Assembly: GCA_009746045.1 (NCBI GenBank) | Contig: RPFO01000015.1 | Coordinates: 791,529 to 855,528 of the forward strand | Reading direction: 5' to 3' | Length of the DNA stretch: 64,000 nt | Source of the DNA: Mesostigma viride | Taxonomy: Eukaryota; Streptophyta; Mesostigmatophyceae; Mesostigmatales; Mesostigmataceae | Part shown: positions 56,101 through 64,000 of the stretch, in pieces | Layout of the letters: every line of letters starts with the position of its first letter | Numbering within the stretch: position 1 is the first letter of the stretch | Translations under genes and position numbers: made by a program | The notes under the pieces: model-generated | Databases searched by the model: none | The model's input: the letters and a program-made list of their open reading frames with translations, nothing else | Told to the model about the DNA's origin: nothing

Positions 56101-56689
56101 GCTTGAGGATGAGAAGCCTCGAGTCATAGCCCGGTTGGTGGAGAGTACCCCTGATCTGATTTTGTCTGGGATTGACTTTGCCCAGCCTATCACCTTGGAG
56201 ATCTTTGTTGACAGTTCCATGGATGCTCGCCAGGTTACCAAGGTCAGGGGGAGATCTGCTGCTCTGTTTGCTTTTTATCAGAGCAGGGCAAGTTTGTTCA
56301 GCTGGTACAGCAGACTGCAGAAGAGGGTCTGTATCAGTTCAGATGTGGCAGAATGCAGGGCCATATGCGAGGGGATCCAGTCCAGCCTGTACATAAAGGA
56401 GTTAATGCTGGAGCTGGCTTCAGTTACCCCTTGGACCTTGCAGATGGAGACGTTGTTGCTAACAGACAGCATGGGTATGGTCCAGTTTGTTCACAAGCAG
56501 CTGGCCAGGAGCCGGGACCTGGATTATTTGTTGCTGAAGGAGTTGGCCAGTTTGGTTGACTTGAAGCATATCCCTGGCGAGGAGAACCCTGCTGATGCAT
56601 TGACAAAGCTGCCACACAAGGCCCCAGCCCAGTACAATGTACTGAGGAAGCTCATGAATGCTGACTGTCAAGTCGGTCTATCTGTCTAA
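53132..56689 (+). CDS. pol: Pol of copy IV (1185 aa)
   Basis: Appears identical in protein sequence to copy II pol; at least one silent difference is visible (AGA for AGG near 53484). The frame continues upstream to the gag UGA. HGDD is at 55772-55783. All catalytic blocks listed for copy II are present. Confidence 0.88.
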   Translation: MPPGVCNEAASDSSEGQPHALVKEPIGHDGASLVTTESMPAVAAVVTRQRARHGGAEPEVGPGDVDPGGSQKHSDRAGLAQDGQDEDRAGDSLTGTTLVPPVHKGSVHTLSANNDNKRFSLLYDIASRLHTMFGHAAQSLQVARRLGGSELYSICQQVAQACKCRLVARKPKQSHARTPILQPGHVQVDIQRIRGLKLLVAVDRYTKYKTLEILPDMEKPTLIAALKLTRSRYPGLELLQCDIQFECCENLPEFPELLITPRESHGQQGVVERAIQEIKTVLLVERIPRTSSAIVTSAWLRSVEDRLNLRTPMFFGDIAINPLMLHTRMLPADAEQAWKEKLEAKFLKLRQKDKGWSVLEPNVGQQVVVWKEPSFPGKRGSWHDGVVTRVEAAGHKCWVAIDGSQAVHRLSWSKIRPRGGNQGDLFQVPAGVQGGGDVELPDQGATAVSSPQGDPGPAPGVPSHTVVGQAGGQAAPPERPDTRPRGVRLSDIVQALQRAKKEPKVSKLVQLDEPEVAAMEIDTNAQVSVMGPQHTGELLVGEPSCPWVSDFSGRTHLRVLGEVTAPVMGVDVTFLVLEDYDGPVILGQNFLGNPGISIRATALRRDGWGMIPLENFRTTFPVRCRAKPVKGVKWDEGEVPPAASLVIPAVLHPSSIGITHRSLAAHSPLTYDQLVQEMSSPTLFEAWKLAFSKALEEWLQFECAAPTDRRPPASRKLALRFVLKRKVVDEVSVPHVRPVLNEYHGTGSLPGEELYTPGMLHDTWRILLCLYVGLLNRGAAMSSVLLDFKRAFLKSDPEVARRVWKQDEPYCVEVPAIWKLELHQQFLVILKGLEGLRSSPIIWRLTLQEALISECGLRVSSVDPCLLLAQWEGLPVYASLHGDDLHLLAPTTWLKKFIPVISGKFSLGKELWQEPNKPVVFCGMQATLFRRDGEWSIRLQAGGDYKQTIVKALPEKITQAAGPELRGMWAWFASICGPSLMVHSRMPDEVLEDEKPRVIARLVESTPDLILSGIDFAQPITLEIFVDSSMDARQVTKVRGRSAALFAFYQSRASLFSWYSRLQKRVCISSDVAECRAICEGIQSSLYIKELMLELASVTPWTLQMETLLLTDSMGMVQFVHKQLARSRDLDYLLLKELASLVDLKHIPGEENPADALTKLPHKAPAQYNVLRKLMNADCQVGLSV

Positions 56690-57438
56690 AAGCTGAGAGC
56701 TGGGTGCTTAAGTCTCTGGATATCAGGCTGGGAGCTTGATTGTACATAATCCTGAGCACACCTTGAGGGGTGAGACATGTCTCTGGTGTGGGAATGTCTG
56801 ACATTGTCTCTGATGGAGAGATGTCTATCTGGGGTTTTCATCTCAGTCTGAGGTTTCCCCAGATCTGTGGTTTGTGGGCGGGGTTCGATTCCCTGGTGCC
56901 GTCTTAAGGCGGAGTTTCACGGACTGGCTGACCCATCCACCATGCTGGTGAGGTGGCGACAGGTCCCCTGATTTTCCACGGTTGGAACGAGTATGGGAGC
57001 TTGTGTTTTGCATGTGCTTCGCGTAGATGTTGTGTCTGGTTCGATAAGGGGCAGCAGACCGGCGCCGACTCCCGTCTGGGGGTCAGCAATGTTTTCTGAT
57101 GAGCTGTTGTGGGTGATCTGTGGGGTTTCGCCTAAGGTCCTGAAGGTTGTACATACTTCTCAAGTTCTTAGCTGAACACCTATGGGCTGCCACAGTTGGC
57201 CAACCTCTTGTACATGGGTAACACAACGAGCCTCCCGTGAAGGGATAGGGACTCATTGTAATTTGTTTGTGCTCCTGAGCCAGTATGGGTGCTATGTACA
57301 TATAATAAGGAATCCAAGCTGACTGTCATGCCCAGCGGGTTGTGACTTGTAGTCTGGGGAGGATATCCAGTACCCATGGTGTTTGTTTGTATGTAGACTT
57401 GTGTGAGCTGCTACAGCTCAAGAAAAGAAAGGATTGGA

Positions 57439-58146
57439 GTTAACGCCAAGCGCATTGGCGTGATCCTGATTCGGCATATCTCTGCGATTCCAGCGGCACC
57501 GGAACGAGTTCATTCCGACAAGTATCAAGAAAGTTATGGCGTTCCGACTTCCCGGTCGCGCGCGAGCGCGAGCCGGCTGTTCTTCTAAGTCGGACGTGAA
57601 TATTTGCCGACGACATATGGGGTCGACAGTAATTCCTGGGCTGACAGGAATTAGGTGCTGTACCTACGACGGTATTGGATTAATACGTCGTACGCAGGAA
57701 ATAGGAACCTTAACCTGTGGTCTGTTGGTACCGCAGGCTTAGTCCTGGACTTCTAGGTGCAGATGCAATAATCACTGTGGTGACTGTACTCTGTGGTCAC
57801 TGTGCCTGTATGGCAGACCTACTGTATAGGAACTGGGCGCTGTACAGGTAGTGAATACTGTACCGGGGGTGTTATTACTGAGCAGGCCTCCTAGGCTGCT
57901 CAGGACTAGCAAGCACAGTGCACAAGTATATAAACAATAGGCCAGTGCCAAATGGGCATCTCTTGCGAGCCCGCCTCACGTGTTGTGCCTTGACTTGGCA
58001 AACGCGTGTACAAGCCTCAAGTGTGTGAGCGCTGTAAACATTATCCGATTTTAACAAAGCTCCGTTTCCAACCATATCACACATTGCTGCATTGCAACCA
58101 TATCCTTCACATTGCGTGTGCGAAGAAAGCTTAACTCAAATTACAA
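57439..58146 (+). repeat. LTR E (3' LTR of copy IV)
   Basis: 708 bp, complete 3' end (ACTCAAATTACAA), TATATAA at 57927-57933, preceded by the polypurine tract 57420-57438. Followed by about 20 bp of unrelated filler. Confidence 0.9.
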
Positions 58147-58166
58147 GGGGTGATCAGTTAATGCAT

Positions 58167-58424
58167 GGTGACGATTCAGTCATCGCGGGCCGACAGCGGG
58201 TCGACGACGGCGCAGCAGGTAGCAGGGTACCAGAGCTGATTGTGGTGAGCGACAGCGACGACGACAGCGACAAGGAGAACCAGGACGCGCCTGGGGCCAG
58301 CCGTGGTGGTCTTGCCTGAGTGGTAACACTTGGCACTTTCCTTTCTTGTTCAGTAGCTTATATTGCTTTAATTGCTGCTTGGCCACTTGGCTGGCTGTAG
58401 CAGATCTGAGCAGAGGCCATCATC
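58167..58424 (+). pseudogene. Internal fragment: ORF1 3' end and gag leader
   Basis: Matches copy I from the codons around GDDSVIAGRQ through the ORF1 stop and leader to the bases just before the gag ATG. It sits between LTR E and LTR F with no gag or pol. This is another rearrangement product of the family. Confidence 0.85.
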
Positions 58425-58429
58425 CATGA

Positions 58430-59147
58430 GTTAACGCCAAGCGCATTGGCATGTTCCTGATTCGGCATATCTCTACGATTCCAGCGACACCGGAACGAGT
58501 TCATTCCGACAAGTATCAAGAAAGTTATGGTGTTCCGACTTCCCGGTCGCGCGCGAGCGCGAGCCGGCTGTTCTTCTAAGTCGTGAGTGAATATGTGCCG
58601 ACGGCATATGGGGTCGACAGTTATTCCTGGGCTGACAGGAATTAGGTGCTGAACCTACGACGGTATTGGATTAATACGTCGTACGCAGGAAATAGGAACC
58701 TTAACCTGTGGTCTGTTGGTACCGCAGGCTTAGTCCTGGACTATTGGGTGCAGACGCAATAATCATTGTGGACTGTACACTGTGGTCACTGTGCCTGTAT
58801 GGCAGACCTACTGTATAGGATCTGGACGCTGCACAGGTTGTTAATACTGTACCGGGGGTGTTAATACTGAGCAGGCCTACGAGGCTGCTCAGGCCTAGCA
58901 AAGCACAGTGCACAAGTAAATAAAGAAATAGGCCAGTGCCAATTGGTGAGATCTCTTGCGAGCCCGCCTCACGTGTGTTGCCTTGACTTGGCAAACTCGT
59001 GTCTAAGCACTCACGTGCACGAGTGCTGTAAGCCTACAGTATAATATTTTAAAACCAAGCTCCATTCCAACCATTCTCATGATGAATCTATCCGCGCGCA
59101 TTGGAATCTATCTATCCCTACACATTGCGCTTTAACTCAAATTACAA
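58430..59147 (+). repeat. LTR F (diverged LTR)
   Basis: About 718 bp. It starts GTTAACGCC and ends ACTCAAATTACAA like the others but has many substitutions and small indels. The TATA region has decayed to AAGTAAATAAAG. It is an older member, and the DNA that follows differs from the internal region of copies I to IV. Confidence 0.85.
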
Positions 59148-61570
59148 CGATGTCCCGGTTCTATTAAGGCGGTTTACTGCCTGGGCTTAATCGTCGAGTT
59201 TAATCCTGCGCTGGACTGCTGCGGATACTCGCGGAATCGAGACTAGCGGATCATAGAAGGGCGCGGTACCAGATTATCGGTTTATGATGCGTTCCGGAAA
59301 TGGTTGAGTTCCCAACGACGGCCGAGGCTAAGTTTATCTTGGAGGTTGTTGGTGGGCGTTTGTACGCCAGGACTAGCTGGATTGGCTGCGTGAAGGTTTC
59401 CTGAGCTATCCAGATTGCGGGCACGTTATTGGCGACGAATGATCAGTTTCGTTGCTGGCCTGCTACGTGTTGACGAGCGCTCCTGGCTGTTTCGCATTTC
59501 CTGATGACAAGATGTTGCGGAATCGGCTTTTAGTGATCCTTGTGGGTTGCTGGGTTTTAATGGATCGAGTTATCCAGATTTATCAAGAGTCAACTGCGCA
59601 TGCGGTTCGGCATGGATCGAGTCGATCAGATCATTGGTTGCGTTCCGGTTTGCGGCATGGCTATGCTTTGCAGCTGAGTGAAGCTACGAGTTTCAAGCGT
59701 TCGAGATTTGTCGTCAAGCGAAGGCGTTTCGCTGCCATGGGTGGCGGTCAAGCATGTTGCTGCAGTGGTGGCTACGACAAGCTCGGCTGGTGTTGACTGT
59801 CGAGTATGCTGGCGAGTTTTCGCGCATGTAGTCGACATAGCTGCGAGCTGTGCTGGTCGCGAGCTCGAGGAGCTACGCGAGGCGTCATCTGCAAGGTTGC
59901 AGTTTGTGCGGTGTGGAGTTATCCTTCGTCAATCTTTCCAGATTTATATTGCAAAGCTGCAGATTGCTGTCGAGTTCTCTTTATACCGCTTGATGAGCGA
60001 TTGTGAACGGCGCTGGTGTGGGCGTGTCGGCAGCTAGAGGGTGAAGTTGTTTCGACTGCGACGAGAGAGCGTCGGCATCTGGGGAGCAGCGAGGAGAAGT
60101 TGTTCCTGGTTAATTTTCCGAGTCGCGGGTGACGGTGTCGACAAGCGGCAAGGTCGGCGGTGTTGTTGTAATTAATAATGGCAGTGCTGCGCGACGTGAT
60201 GATTGCATTGCTGCGACGCGAGGACGTCGGTCATCGACTGCGGCGAGAGACGGCAGCAAGAAGAGCGAATGGCCAGGCGAAGTATCGCGGGGCGACTAGA
60301 ATGTCACAGGCGACCTGGCGAGACGTGAGTATGCTGGCGCGAGTCGCAGGCGACTGGGTATGTCGCGAGCGACTGGGTGTGCCGCAGGCGACTGGGTATG
60401 TCGCGAGCGACCGGGTATGTCGCAGGCGGCAGATCTAGAGTATGTAGAGCGATGGCAAATGATGGCTGCAGGTTGCAGTTAATTGCATATTTGCTCTCAG
60501 CATTCCACTGCTATATGTGGTATGGCGCTATGAGAATCATGGCATTGAGGCCGTGATTGCAGAACTCGTGGAGTTTGCAAGGAATTAATGGATGGTGCGT
60601 CCATTATTAGTTGGCGCGCGTGTACGTGACTGGCAGGCAGCTCCTACAAGGTCAGCATTTCCTGAGTCAGCGACTGGCAGGCAGGGATGGTTTTGTTGGT
60701 CGGGGGTAGCCAGATAGCGTATAAGGCGAGAGCTGAAGGGTTCCCATAGCCGGAGGTCTCGCTGAAGACGTGCTGTTTCTGGGTCATGTATGCAGTAGCC
60801 GAAGCACAGTTGTGCTGTTCTGCGTGTGAAGGGGCTTGAGGGCCAAGTAACATGCCGTTTTCTCCACCGCTTGTATGTTGAGTGTGTCCCCGAGCGGGTG
60901 TTGAGTACATCATTCCTGTTAAGGGATATGTGAGGGACAGCCCCAGGCTCGGTCTAGCATGGTGTTGCTATTCCTTGAAGCATGAACACACTGGGGGATC
61001 AGATGCTGAATGTGTTTCCAAAATTACTGCAATAATTTGACGGTTGTTGGTGACTGGCCTGTTTGCACAGGGTCAGGTTGAGCTCCCATGTGATCTCTGT
61101 ATTGATGTGTGAGGGTGGGCAACTCACAGCATTGTGCAGAATGCCCCTGGTCTAGTGTATGACAGGGAAGGGCACCCTTATTACAGTTGTATAAGGGTGT
61201 GGATAAGGGCCTCGCGGTTGGCCGTTACCACCATGTGCTGGTGTGTAATTAGTGATCGAGACCCAGGAAGTACCTCTTCTGGATTGAAGTGTGGGAAGGG
61301 TCTAACAAGTGTTCGGTTTGATGTTTTGATTTGTGCCAACAATCTGAAGTCAAGCATTTGCATCTGATTTTCAAGGTTTAGGCAGCTGGGCTTGGCGTGG
61401 TGAGCCAGGTGGAAACCAGTTGGCCATAAATGCTTTGAGTGGTTTTGGAAACATCACCTTAGCAATAATATGCCTGTTCTGTGATCAGCCATTCAAGGAC
61501 AGGTAAGCTGATGGGAGTCAGTTATACCTGGGTACCTGAGCTTTGCCAGCTGCAGGTGTAATGCAGAGGA
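59148..61570. other. Region after LTR F, no recognised gene
   Basis: Position suggests the internal region of an older or variant element, yet it does not match ORF1 or gag of copies I to IV by eye. Open frames such as 59678-60037 and 60178-60438 show no known domain. It contains the 19-bp minisatellite at 60353-60428. Confidence 0.4.
60353..60428. repeat. 19-bp minisatellite, four copies
   Basis: Units of ACTGGGTATGTCGCGAGCG at 60353, 60372, 60391 and 60410, with a few substitutions; less regular GCAGGCGACCTGGCGAGACG-like units precede them. Confidence 0.9.
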
Positions 61571-61575
61571 TCAGT

Positions 61576-61985
61576 TTGCTACAGCTGTATCGAGGCCCCA
61601 GGGTGACCCTGGCCAGGCCCCTGGGGTACCTTCATATACGGTGGTTGGGCAAGCAGACAGGCAGGCTGCACCCCTGGATTGATCGGCCAAACACCAGGCC
61701 TGATCGGGTGTGCGCCTATAACTGCGTTGGGAGGATTCCCAGAGAGATTTTAATGTTGTGGTCTTGGCTAGGCAAAGCACAAGACGGTGCCAAGATGGCT
61801 AGCATGCTCATCCAGGTGCTACGTCCTGAGGCTGCTAACATTAAAGTGGATACCAATGCTCAGGTCTCTGACATGGGATCTTGGTCAGCATACAGGAGAA
61901 CTGCTGGTCGGTGAGCCAAGTTGCCCCTGGGTGTCTAGCTTTGTGTTGGGACACACGTGGAAAGGGCCTCAACATGCCTTAGGGG
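61576..61985 (+). pseudogene. Older pol fragment (retropepsin-like region)
   Basis: Diverged match to copy II pol around 40110-40460, in broken frames. It begins with GCTACAGCTGTATCGAGG and includes VDTNAQVSDMG at about 61846-61878, so the unusual DTN is also present in an older copy. TGELLVGEPSCPWV follows. Confidence 0.85.
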
Positions 61986-62345
61986 AAAATTAACAGTTGG
62001 TTAATAAACCCTAACTTTCCAGTGTTAATGGAAAACTGATGATACCCGATATGCACTGGCAGGTTGCCAGAAAATATAACCGTTGGCAGCATTGCTCCTC
62101 ATCCAAGCAGTGTTCATGGTATATTCTGCAATATCACTCCTGTATTTACAGTTTATCCATAATAGTGTTCCCCCATACTATGTACAAGACCTGCAGGGTC
62201 TGTTGCAAGGGGGTTCCTAATCCTGGATTCTCCAATGTGGTACGTTGGAGTGTTGCTGGGTCCAGAGTTCTGTGTCTGCAAGTGAACCTGAGATGCTGTC
62301 AGCTTCAGCTGCCCAGTGATACCTGTCGAGCTTGAAGGTGATGAA

Positions 62346-62415
62346 CCAGAAATCCAGAAATCCAGATTTCCAGAATTCAAGAGTTCCAGAGTTCCAGAGA
62401 TTCCAGTTTCCAGAG
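62346..62415. repeat. Degenerate TTCCAGA-type repeats
   Basis: Short tandem, imperfect copies of TTCCAGA / ATCCAGA in noncoding sequence between the two old pol fragments. Confidence 0.7.
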
Positions 62416-62965
62416 ATGCAGACCAGTGTCCTGAGGGGGCTAACAATATTGTCAAGTGGATCCAGATTTTCCTGTTGAGTTCAGGCTGTCAGAGTGGCAG
62501 GAGGTAACTACCTGAGTGTTGCCAGGGGATACATACATGGCTGAGTGCCAGATTTATATTTGTCTCCCGTTTTGGCAGTTGCTTACATATATGGTTTCTT
62601 GTAGCAACCATGCTGCTTTGGGGAATTATTATGTCCTCAAAAAGAAAGAAAATGTTGGAACAGTGCAGCATGTTTAAAGTTGGCTACCAGATGGAGAAGA
62701 AACCAGATTATGTTTGAAGGGTTGGCACAAGCTTCCTGAAGAAAATTTCCAGTCTACAAGGTCCGGGACTATGGAGCCTGCAGAGGATGCTTCAAGAGCA
62801 ATCTGAAACCTGCTGAATGCTGAAGGCCGACTGTGGAGGGTATATACAGATCAGCATCTGCATACGTGAGTTGCTGATGATGGATGTGTGATTCCAGTTG
62901 ACCCTGTCCCTGGCCTGTGCATGTTCAGATTGATTGCTGTATGACAATCAGCATATGGAAGTTGT

Positions 62966-63207
62966 GATGGTTCCCAGGTGTGTTGCTGTAAAACCATAGG
63001 ATTTGGTTTCCTCCTAGTTTGGAGTTGGCTGGCCTGGAAGTTATGATTGATCCCAGATGTGATGCTGTGAAACCATATAGTTTGGTTGTCTCCTCATTAT
63101 GGAGTTGGCTGGTCTTGGGATGATTTACTCTGTCCACGACTGTTTTGCTGTAAAACCTAGGATTTGGTTTCTCCCAGGGTGATATGGGAGTTGGCTGGTC
63201 TGAGGAC
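62966..63207. repeat. Tandem repeat of about 80 bp, three degenerate copies
   Basis: Each unit contains GCTGTAAAACC, then a GGTTT run and GGAGTTGGCTGG, with GCTGT(A/G)AAACC at about 62984, 63064 and 63150. It lies in DNA that separates two pieces of an old pol gene, so it may be an insertion or a diverged internal region. Confidence 0.75.
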
Positions 63208-63631
63208 ATGTTTCAGGGACTGAAAAACCTTACTGATGTTTGACCTGGGGTGTTACACTGTCAGATGTGATATGGATCTGTGCACGAGGTAGCCCAAGGT
63301 TGGCTCCACGGTGTGGTGCCTTATTCAGCCTGGGTGGGGTTTTCTTCTCAGTGCCTCTATCATCTGATGCTTATGTGTACCCTGCAATGATGGTTGCTTC
63401 ATGGTTATCAGTATGGTTGTTCCTGAATGAGTTTCAGCCTGACATGTACAGTTTGTATGTGAGGGTTGATCTGTGCTCTGGATAAGGGCATATGTGGCAG
63501 GCTGAAGGACCTACGAGAGGGGATCTGGACAATCTAGCCTAAGAATAACATTACGTTGTTTGCTGGATTTGCTTCAGATATGTATCCCTTGGTCCTTGCC
63601 ACTAGAGATGTTAGTGCTTATCACGACATGT

Positions 63632-64000
63632 CCCAAGTTGAGAGGCATGTGGGCGTGGTTTGTTAGCTGCCACCTGTGGGCCCTATCATTGATGATGCAC
63701 AGCAGAATGCCTGATGAGGTGCTAAGGATGAGAAGCCTCGATCGTCATAGCCCAGTTGGTGGAGAGTACCCCTGATCTGATTTTGTCTGGGATTGACTTT
63801 GCCCAGCCTAACACCTTGGAGATCTTTGTTGACAGTTCCATGGATGCTCGCCAGGTCACTAAGGTCAGGGGGAGATCTGCTGCTCTGTTTGCTTTCTATC
63901 AGAGCAGGGCAAGTTTGTTCAGCTGGTACAGCAGACTGCAGAAGAGGGTCTGTATCAGTTCAGATGTGGCAGAATGCAGGGCCATATGTGAGGGGATCCA
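63632..64000 (+). pseudogene. Older pol fragment (RT end and RNase H), runs off the window
   Basis: Matches copy II from about 41672 onward: LRGMWAWF, MPDEVL, then VESTPDLILSGIDFAQP and the RNase H start. A small indel near 63740 shifts the frame. Similarity rises toward the end of the window, so the rest of this copy probably continues beyond 64000. Confidence 0.87.

Larger units (their letters stand above)
51836..58146 (+). mobile_element. Copia-like element, copy IV (5'-truncated)
   Basis: Begins in the gag leader (equivalent to about 33020 in copy I), directly after the polypurine tract outside LTR D. The two share a short TTTCTTG stretch, suggesting microhomology joining. Gag, full pol, 3' UTR and LTR E follow. 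It lacks the 5' LTR and ORF1 but has the least-damaged gag and pol of the four. Confidence 0.87.

Overview
This is nuclear DNA from a repeat-rich eukaryote. Evidence: one spliced chaperone gene (ER-type Hsp70/BiP with two GT-AG introns, a signal peptide and a C-terminal HDEL), two classes of LTR retrotransposon, several LINE-type reverse transcriptases, kilobase-scale microsatellites, and no operons or bacterial signals. HDEL is used by plants, algae, fungi and many protists. An alga or other protist is my best guess, but the sequence does not settle the lineage.

Layout. 0-4.4 kb: a LINE fragment, a TTGTCAAA tandem array and a frameshifted LINE reverse transcriptase. 5.3-8.1 kb (minus strand): the BiP gene, the only clearly intact host gene. 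8.5-9.4 kb: a GTGAAC-rich dispersed repeat and a broken Harbinger-like transposase remnant. 9.46-13.32 kb: an almost continuous block of simple repeats. 14.0-22.5 kb: a young Ty3/gypsy chromovirus with 734-bp LTRs, 5-bp target duplications, Gag, protease-RT-RNase H, integrase and chromodomain. 22.9-26.7 kb: a decayed L1-type LINE with GTTCAC arrays on both sides. 26.95-30.33 kb: a LINE with a restriction-like endonuclease, bounded by a perfect 34-bp target duplication. 31.0-31.3 kb: a HIRAN-domain reading frame cut by a retrotransposon LTR.

31.28-64.0 kb is filled by one unusual Copia-related family in four nearly identical but incomplete copies. I is + and truncated. II is + and fused to I. 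III is minus and joined tail to tail with II, making a palindrome with about 7.1-kb arms centred between 43,781 and 43,782. IV is +. An ORF1/leader fragment, a diverged LTR and older pol fragments follow. The family encodes a 306-aa protein of unknown function (ORF1) ahead of gag, a CCHC gag, and a 1185-aa pol separated from gag by one in-frame UGA. The apparent pol order is integrase, then a retropepsin-like domain with D-T-N in place of D-T-G, then a Copia-type RT with HGDD in place of YVDD, then RNase H. This domain order and these active-site variants are the best candidate here for something undescribed.

Several young elements have single-base breaks, some in homopolymer runs (C8, C6, G7, T4/T3, C5/C4). 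Consensus error is therefore a serious alternative to genuine decay. No tRNA, rRNA, CRISPR or prokaryotic feature was found.
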